From Lachnospiraceae bacterium (GTDB taxonomy: Bacteria; Bacillota; Clostridia; Lachnospirales; Lachnospiraceae), in contig JAHZHB010000151.1 of the NCBI GenBank assembly GCA_019420465.1, forward strand, positions 1-36,724: 36,724 nt of DNA, read 5' to 3'. Position numbers and translations under genes: made by a program. Below the pieces are notes generated by a model that was not told the origin of the DNA, did no database searches, and was given only the letters and a program-made list of their open reading frames with translations. This document shows positions 32,398 to 36,724 of the stretch, one piece after another (positions within the stretch are counted from its first letter, which is position 1; each line of letters opens with the position of its first letter).

Positions 32398-32418
32398 AAG
32401 CTGGTCACAATCCTTTTC
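32383..32418 (+). terminator. Terminator of the DeoR-family gene, overlapping its stop codon
   Basis: A perfect 13-bp stem (32383-32395 with 32399-32411) and a GAA loop, followed by TCCTTTTC. The TGA stop (32395-32397) straddles the last base of the left arm and the loop, so the final four codons are part of the stem. Confidence 0.85.
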
Positions 32419-32674
32419 TACACACTTGCTGCATATTTCAACTACTTTTTTCATCATTTCTCTATTCCTTTTCCCAAAACCTCTTTATAAAAAACTATAC
32501 TCCTGCTAAACTATAACTAAATCAACATCATGATATTTCATTTCTGTGTAAAACACATATCACGATCATTCGATCAAAGAAATCTCAGATGTTTACAACA
32601 GAATCGACGAAGATTTCTCATTTTCAATAAAACAAAACCTGTGTTTCTCCGTCTCTATTTCAAAGGAGGACTGC

Positions 32675-32870
32675 ATGTTTTAACAGAAAGTACCCTCATA
32701 TCTATCCCAGACACTTGATCGGATCGATACTGAAAAAGCATTACGGGATGATTACGCCAAATGTCTGCTGGCCGATCCACAAGTTCTGGCTCATATTGTC
32801 CGAAAAGCTATTCCTGTTTTTCACGATATGCCAATATCAGAGATTCTGCCCTGTATTGATCATACCGACA
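32675..32870 (+). pseudogene. Gene killed at codon 3, short remnant
   Basis: A strong AAAGGAGG and an ATG (32675) are followed by TTT and then TAA. The same frame then stays open and encodes KVPSYLSQTLDRIDTEKALR, then DDYAKCLLADPQVLAHIVRK and AIPVFHDMPISEILPCID. That is protein-like, and it fits the ribosome-binding site and start. After about residue 65 the frame loses protein character, so the 3' part is gone as well. The DYAKCLLADPQVLAHI style reminds me of N-termini of PD-(D/E)XK transposase-like proteins common in Lachnospiraceae, but that is a weak recollection. The rest of the 32419-33017 gap shows nothing else apart from the terminator at 32941. Confidence 0.5.
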
Positions 32871-32940
32871 CCTTCTGTATAATACATACCGTCAAAAGGA
32901 ACTCCATCTGTAGCTTTCCTTCACATGCTGAAACAACCAT

Positions 32941-32992
32941 AAAAAGCCGATATACATTTCAAGGGAGCATTTTTCCTTTTTTGTATATCGAC
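32941..32992 (-). terminator. Terminator of the lipoprotein gene
   Basis: On the minus strand GTCGATATACA (32982-32992) pairs with the matching segment at 32946-32956 and is followed by TTTTT. The loop is about 25 bases. It lies 26 bp after the lipoprotein stop. Confidence 0.7.
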
Positions 32993-33017
32993 TTTCGCTA
33001 TTTTCTATTTTATACTG

Positions 33018-33680
33018 TTATTTTGTTACAGATGTCTCTGCCGCCGTGGACGATGCTTCACTGCCAGAAGATCCCGTTTCGTCTGTCTGTGATCCAATAA
33101 CCGAACCAGCTGAACTCTCTGCTGCCTCACTGGTCTCGGATGATGTCGAAGACCGGATATAATCCGTATTATCCTCACCGGCGACGGTCGGATTCAGGTA
33201 ACCGCACTGTATGACTTTGAGGGTATCTGTACTGGACCCGACTAAGACGATATCGCCTTCATCTGTATACCATACATCGCCCGCATTGGATCTACCGGAA
33301 CGGTCTGTACTGTCACCGTACTGTTTTTTCAGGCTTTCTTTCAGCTGGCTGTAGATATCCTGATACTGTTCCTCGGATTCTGCAACTGCGGTCCATGCCA
33401 GACTCATCAGCTTTCCCTTGTCATCAAACATGTATTTAACTGTACCTGCATGATCGAGATACTCTTTATCATAGGTATGTGTCTGTCCGTAATACATGGA
33501 CGGATAGGATTCCTTTTCCTCACCGGTTTCCAGTGTGGAAAGATCGTCCTCCACAGTCTCCCAGGTAGCCTGTGAAAACGGAGCGATCTGCGCGGATTTT
33601 TTGCTGCCACATCCGGTCAGCAAAAGACCGGCTACAAGTACCGTACTGACTGCGGCTGTCAGAATTTTATGCATTTTCAT
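33018..33680 (-). CDS. Putative lipoprotein of unknown function
   Basis: A 220-residue secreted protein. The signal peptide ends at a clear lipobox LTGC (C24), so it should be anchored on the outer face of the membrane. The middle part (about 25-150) is a compact domain I do not recognise, with KYMFDDKGKLMSLAWTAVAE and QYQDIYSQLKESLKKQYGDS followed by VWYTDEGDIVLVGS. This gives it the look of a small alpha/beta sensor-like fold. The last 60 residues are a Ser/Thr/Glu/Ala-rich, probably disordered tail. The start at 33680 was chosen for the signal peptide and an AGAGG about ten bases upstream; Met-3 is an alternative. It is a single-gene unit between two terminators. Confidence 0.8.
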   Translation of the reverse strand: MKMHKILTAAVSTVLVAGLLLTGCGSKKSAQIAPFSQATWETVEDDLSTLETGEEKESYPSMYYGQTHTYDKEYLDHAGTVKYMFDDKGKLMSLAWTAVAESEEQYQDIYSQLKESLKKQYGDSTDRSGRSNAGDVWYTDEGDIVLVGSSTDTLKVIQCGYLNPTVAGEDNTDYIRSSTSSETSEAAESSAGSVIGSQTDETGSSGSEASSTAAETSVTK

Positions 33681-33712
33681 ATAGCAAAACCTCTTTTCTG
33701 TCGTATCAGTAT

Positions 33713-33742
33713 ACCTTAGCATTTCTGGTCTTTGGCTGTCAA
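33713..33742 (-). promoter_or_regulatory. Promoter of the lipoprotein gene
   Basis: On the minus strand, a perfect TTGACA (33737-33742), an 18-bp spacer and a weak -10 TAAGGT (33713-33718) that carries an extended TG. Confidence 0.55.
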
Positions 33743-33758
33743 GCGCATGCCATACAAT

Positions 33759-33797
33759 GGGGCTGCAGTTCACACATTGTTCGTAAACTGCAGCCCC
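33759..33797 (-). terminator. Terminator hairpin after glgB
   Basis: GGGGCTGCAGTT (33759-33770) and AACTGCAGCCCC (33786-33797) form a perfect 12-bp stem 50 bp past the glgB stop. The T-run is poor on both strands, so termination strength is uncertain. Confidence 0.6.
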
Positions 33798-33846
33798 GTT
33801 TGTCAGATCATATTTTCACGTCCATGAACAGCCGCCTCTGCTCTGT

Positions 33847-35760
33847 TTAAAATTTAAATACAGCTACACCATACGGCGGCAGCGGATAGCCGATCGAGTA
33901 CGGCTGGCCGTCACAGATCGAAGCCGTGGCCGTATAGGTGGTCTGTGGTGTGTAGTCTCCGCCATACTTCGGATCTTTGCTGTTTAAGATCAGCGTATAT
34001 TTTTTCTTTTTCGGCACACCGACTCTGTAATCGCTTCGCTCCATCGGCGTGAAATTGATCACAAAGAGCAGGTTATTCTTGCCTGTCGGTGACCAGCGCA
34101 CGAAGCTGAAGATACTTCTGTAGGCATCATCTGCATTGATCCACTGGAAGCCTTCGTAGCCCTTGTCGTTCTTTCCAAGTGCCGGATATTTTGTATACAT
34201 ATGCAGCAGATCTTTGTAAAACGTCTGCAGATGCTGATGCGGCTCCTCTTTCAACAGATACCAGTCAAGCTCTCTGGCCTCGCTCCACTCCTGCAGCTGA
34301 CCAAACTCCTGACCCATAAACAGAAGCTTTTTGCCAGGATGCCCGGTCATAAAGGCATAGCCACATTTCAGATTTTCGAATTTATCCGCCATATAGCCCG
34401 GCATCTTATTGAGCATCGAGCACTTCAGATGCACGACCTCATCATGGGACAGCACGAGAACAAAATTCTCACTGAACGCATAGGTCATGGAGAAGGTCAT
34501 CTTATTGTGATTATCCTTGCGGAAATACGGATCCAGCTTCATATATTCAAGGAAATCATGCATCCAGCCCATATTCCATTTCAAAGAGAAATTCAGTCCG
34601 TCATCTTCTACAGGTGCTGTCAGTTTCGGCCATGTGGTAGATTCTTCTGCGATCGTTACCACGCCCGGATTGCGTCCCTGTACACAGGTATTCAGGTGCT
34701 TGAAAAATTCAATGGCTTCAAGATTTTCATTACCGCCATATTTATTGGCTACCCAGCCACCATCACTTTTACCGTAATCCAGATACAGCATAGAAGCTAC
34801 GGCATCCACACGAAGGCCGTCTACATGATAGTCTTCTACCCAGAACATGGCATTTCCAAGAAGAAAGTTTGAAACCTCCGGACGGCCATAGTTAAAGATC
34901 TTTGTACCCCAGTCCGGATGTTCGCCCTGCCGCGGATCCTGATGTTCATAACAGCATGTACCGTCAAATTCCGCCAGTCCGCAGGCATCCTTCGGAAAAT
35001 GTGCCGGAACCCAGTCAAGAATTACGCCAATGCCCTTTTTATGGAGATAATTGACCATATATTTAAAATCCAGAGGTGAACCATGACGGGACGTCGGTGC
35101 ATAGTAACCGGTCACCTGATAACCCCAGGAACCGTCAAACGGATGCTCCGCAATACCCATCAGCTCTACATGGGTATATCCCATATCTTTGACATAGTCT
35201 GCCAGCTCCACTGCCAGCTCCCGGTAGTTGTAGTACCCCTCCGGATCCTCTTCAGTCGCCGGATGCTTTCTCCAGGAACCCGGGTGAACCTCGTAAATCG
35301 CCATCGGGGATGTATGTACATCGAACTCGGCTCTCTTTTTCATCCAAGTGGTATCGGACCATTTAAAATTTTCGATATCTGCCGTGCGGGATGCAGTGCC
35401 CGGGCGAAGCTCTGCCCAGTTGCCATACGGATCCGCTTTGTCAAGGATCCGTCCGTCCATGGCTGCGATACGGTATTTGTACATATCACCGATTTTCACG
35501 CCGGGAATAAATGTCTCCCAGACACCGATCTCCCCGACTTTTTTCATAAAGTTGCCGCCGTCTTTTTCGCCCCAGTCATTAAATTCACCGATCACGGAAA
35601 CCGACAGTGCATTCGGGGCCCATACAGCAAAATAAAAGCCCTTTTCGCCTTTTTCTGTCTCTGCGGGATGTGCACCCAGCTTTTTGTAGATCTCGTTATG
35701 ATTGCCCTGTCCAAACAGATACTGGTCAAACTCCCCGAATCTGATCTCGCTCACTAACAT
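33847..35760 (-). CDS. glgB: 1,4-alpha-glucan branching enzyme
   Basis: It forms the alpha-1,6 branches of glycogen. The 637-residue protein has an N-terminal carbohydrate-binding segment (GFYFAVWAPNALSVSVIGEFNDW, 41-63) and a GH13 barrel with VILDWVPAHF (246-255), the nucleophile D319 in DGLRVDAVASMLY, the acid/base in IAEEST (370-375) and D440 in LSHDEVV. These are the standard branching-enzyme motifs. A C-terminal beta domain follows. The start is preceded by AAGGAGGAG, which overlaps the stop of the upstream TetR reading frame 15 bases away. The other glycogen genes are not in the window. Confidence 0.96.
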   Translation of the reverse strand: MLVSEIRFGEFDQYLFGQGNHNEIYKKLGAHPAETEKGEKGFYFAVWAPNALSVSVIGEFNDWGEKDGGNFMKKVGEIGVWETFIPGVKIGDMYKYRIAAMDGRILDKADPYGNWAELRPGTASRTADIENFKWSDTTWMKKRAEFDVHTSPMAIYEVHPGSWRKHPATEEDPEGYYNYRELAVELADYVKDMGYTHVELMGIAEHPFDGSWGYQVTGYYAPTSRHGSPLDFKYMVNYLHKKGIGVILDWVPAHFPKDACGLAEFDGTCCYEHQDPRQGEHPDWGTKIFNYGRPEVSNFLLGNAMFWVEDYHVDGLRVDAVASMLYLDYGKSDGGWVANKYGGNENLEAIEFFKHLNTCVQGRNPGVVTIAEESTTWPKLTAPVEDDGLNFSLKWNMGWMHDFLEYMKLDPYFRKDNHNKMTFSMTYAFSENFVLVLSHDEVVHLKCSMLNKMPGYMADKFENLKCGYAFMTGHPGKKLLFMGQEFGQLQEWSEARELDWYLLKEEPHQHLQTFYKDLLHMYTKYPALGKNDKGYEGFQWINADDAYRSIFSFVRWSPTGKNNLLFVINFTPMERSDYRVGVPKKKKYTLILNSKDPKYGGDYTPQTTYTATASICDGQPYSIGYPLPPYGVAVFKF

Positions 35761-35775
35761 CGTATATGCTCCTCC

Positions 35776-36360
35776 TTATGAATATATTCCGTACATAAAC
35801 TGCTGCAGGATACTTTTGATCCTGTCTTCTGTGAATTCTTCTCTTTCTTCCTTTGGCTGGTTGCAGTACAGAAGAAACGCTGTGTCCAGAAGGCCCTGCA
35901 GGCCCAGTGCAAACTGTTTCTGTCTGCCACGCATATTGCCAAGCTCGTCCGATGCTTCGGTAAAGACCTGCACCAGACGGTTATAATACCGGCCGATCAG
36001 CGGCTTTACGACCAGATGACCCTCGTTTTCCTCACCCGTGTAATACAGCGCCAGTGCAAATCGGTATTCCCTTTCATGCGAAACCGCATACAAAAGGAAA
36101 GCATCGGCCACACGGTACAAAACATCAGGAAACCGCTCTGTATCCCTCTTTACAGCCGCCTGTTCGAGCTGCCCCTGCACTTCGTCAAACGCCCTCTGCA
36201 TCAGCTACTCCAGAAGTCCCTTCTTGCTGCCGAAGTAATAATACATGGTCGGTTTTGTCACACCGGCGGCATCCACGATCTCCTGTATGCCTACCGCATC
36301 ATACCCTCTGGCATAGAACAGATCTCTTGCACAGGTAAGCAGATTCTCTTTGTTTTCCAT
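35776..36360 (-). pseudogene. TetR-family regulator interrupted by an in-frame TAG
   Basis: From the ATG at 36360 (after AGGAGCG) the frame encodes a typical TetR DNA-binding domain (RDLFYARGYDAVGIQEIVDA, then AGVTKPTMYYYFGSKKGLLE) and meets TAG at codon 52 (36205-36207). Without any shift of frame it continues with LMQRAFDEVQGQLEQAA to a TAA at 35776, giving 194 codons in total, the normal TetR size. A re-start at Met-54 would yield only the ligand-binding domain. TAG is the ordinary stop of several intact genes here, so this looks like a nonsense mutation, a sequencing error or leaky readthrough. It precedes glgB by 15 bp and probably shares its transcript. An operator-like repeat covers its promoter. 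Confidence 0.8.
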
Positions 36361-36450
36361 ACATACGCTCCTGTCAAATATGATCTTCCGGAATGTTTTG
36401 TGGTATCCCCGACAAGGCAAAATATGCAGGGCATCCCACTGTTATCTATA

Positions 36451-36480
36451 ATTATACCAATCGGTATAGAGAGAAGTCAA
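36451..36480 (-). promoter_or_regulatory. Promoter and operator of the TetR-type gene
   Basis: On the minus strand, TTGACT (36475-36480), an 18-bp spacer and a perfect TATAAT (36451-36456). An inverted repeat TATACC-N4-GGTATA (36453-36468) overlaps the -10 and the spacer, as expected for an autorepressed TetR promoter. It is probably also the promoter of glgB. Confidence 0.75.
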
Positions 36481-36550
36481 TGCTTCTGCCCGGGAATATG
36501 TCGAGCAGTTTTTACAATTTCTGCGACTGTTTTCGGGGAATATGACGAAA

Positions 36551-36583
36551 GGGTATAAAGAAGATCTGCTCCTCTTTATACCC
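36551..36583 (-). terminator. Terminator of the partial kinase gene
   Basis: GGGTATAAAGA (36551-36561) pairs perfectly with TCTTTATACCC (36573-36583). Only a short TTT follows on the minus strand. It lies 30 bp after the stop of the gene entering from the right edge. Confidence 0.7.
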
Positions 36584-36613
36584 TTTCCTGCTGCCCTGCA
36601 CAGCAATGAAAAT

Positions 36614-36724
36614 TTATTGTATCACCTGAGCGCCCAACGGGATCAGAATCTTTAATTCAAACCAGTTGTCCTCCTGTGAAGCCACTGCAGAGCCACCGTA
36701 TTTTTCTACGGTCGGTAACAAACT
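36614..36724 (-). CDS. C-terminal end of a probable GHKL sensor histidine kinase (partial)
   Basis: Only the last 36 residues lie in the window. They read LLPTVEKYGGSAVASQED, then NWFELKILIPLGAQVIQ, then TAA. The pattern of a VEKYGG segment, a short acidic turn, then F-L-I-LP closely fits the end of the GHKL ATPase domain of sensor kinases that lack the classical G2 loop (AgrC/natural-histidine-kinase type). The short match makes this a cautious call. The gene continues beyond the right edge. Confidence 0.55.
   Translation of the reverse strand, partial: SLLPTVEKYGGSAVASQEDNWFELKILIPLGAQVIQ

Noticed and set aside
36205..36207. Pyrrolysine or another recoding of the TAG in the TetR gene
   Set aside because: Intact genes here, such as aspartate kinase, the Cys/Met PLP enzyme and one UROD-like protein, use TAG as their normal stop. 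No pyrrolysine genes or methylamine methyltransferases are visible.

Overview
The window looks like a chromosomal segment of a spore-forming, low-to-mid GC Firmicute, most likely a Lachnospiraceae (Blautia-like) gut anaerobe. The evidence is a near-canonical SpoVT, AGGAGG ribosome-binding sites almost everywhere, consensus SigA-type promoters, several ATPase-less carbohydrate ABC importers and many polar sugar-catabolic operons. No phage, transposase, rRNA or CRISPR array is visible.

Layout. (1) 1-2100: half of a large imperfect palindromic repeat, a 42-bp perfect palindrome, pncB (minus) and a tRNA-Gln(CTG) with its own promoter and terminator. (2) 2250-3836: an AT-rich ECF sigma factor/anti-sigma operon with a broken third gene, cut off by a second, complete palindromic element (3837-4135). 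(3) 4147-7070: aspartate kinase and a MalY/PatB-like C-S lyase. (4) 7070-14885: a divergent sugar-uptake island. The minus operon encodes a Cys/Met-type PLP enzyme, a binding protein, two permeases and a FadR-type regulator. The plus gene is a GHL6-type putative glycoside hydrolase. A FadR-style operator sits at the head of the operon, and the island is bracketed by inverted copies of a hairpin-plus-tail repeat. (5) 14946-17144: spoVT, a DUF1016 (YhcG) gene remnant and an FAD-dependent dehydrogenase. (6) 17493-24283: one LacI-controlled operon (class II aldolase, LacI, FGGY kinase, GatD-like dehydrogenase, PfkB kinase, aldo/keto reductase). This reads as a PTS-independent polyol/ketose route ending in triose phosphates. 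(7) 24305-32418: a more AT-rich island with a DeoR regulator divergent from a sugar ABC importer, a second FGGY kinase and two paralogous UROD/methyltransferase-fold proteins. (8) 32675-36724: a gene killed at codon 3, a lipoprotein, glgB, a TetR regulator interrupted by an in-frame TAG, and the C-terminal end of a probable histidine kinase.

The three sugar clusters each have their own regulator (FadR/FCD, LacI, DeoR) and a matching operator-like sequence in the expected place. The least explained parts are the UROD pair tied to sugar uptake and phosphorylation, the C-S lyase/sugar importer/GHL6 island, and two dispersed repeat families. One is a roughly 300-bp imperfect palindrome. The other is a hairpin followed by a conserved tail of about 40 bp, present three times. 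All functional statements come from reading the sequence; no database search was run.
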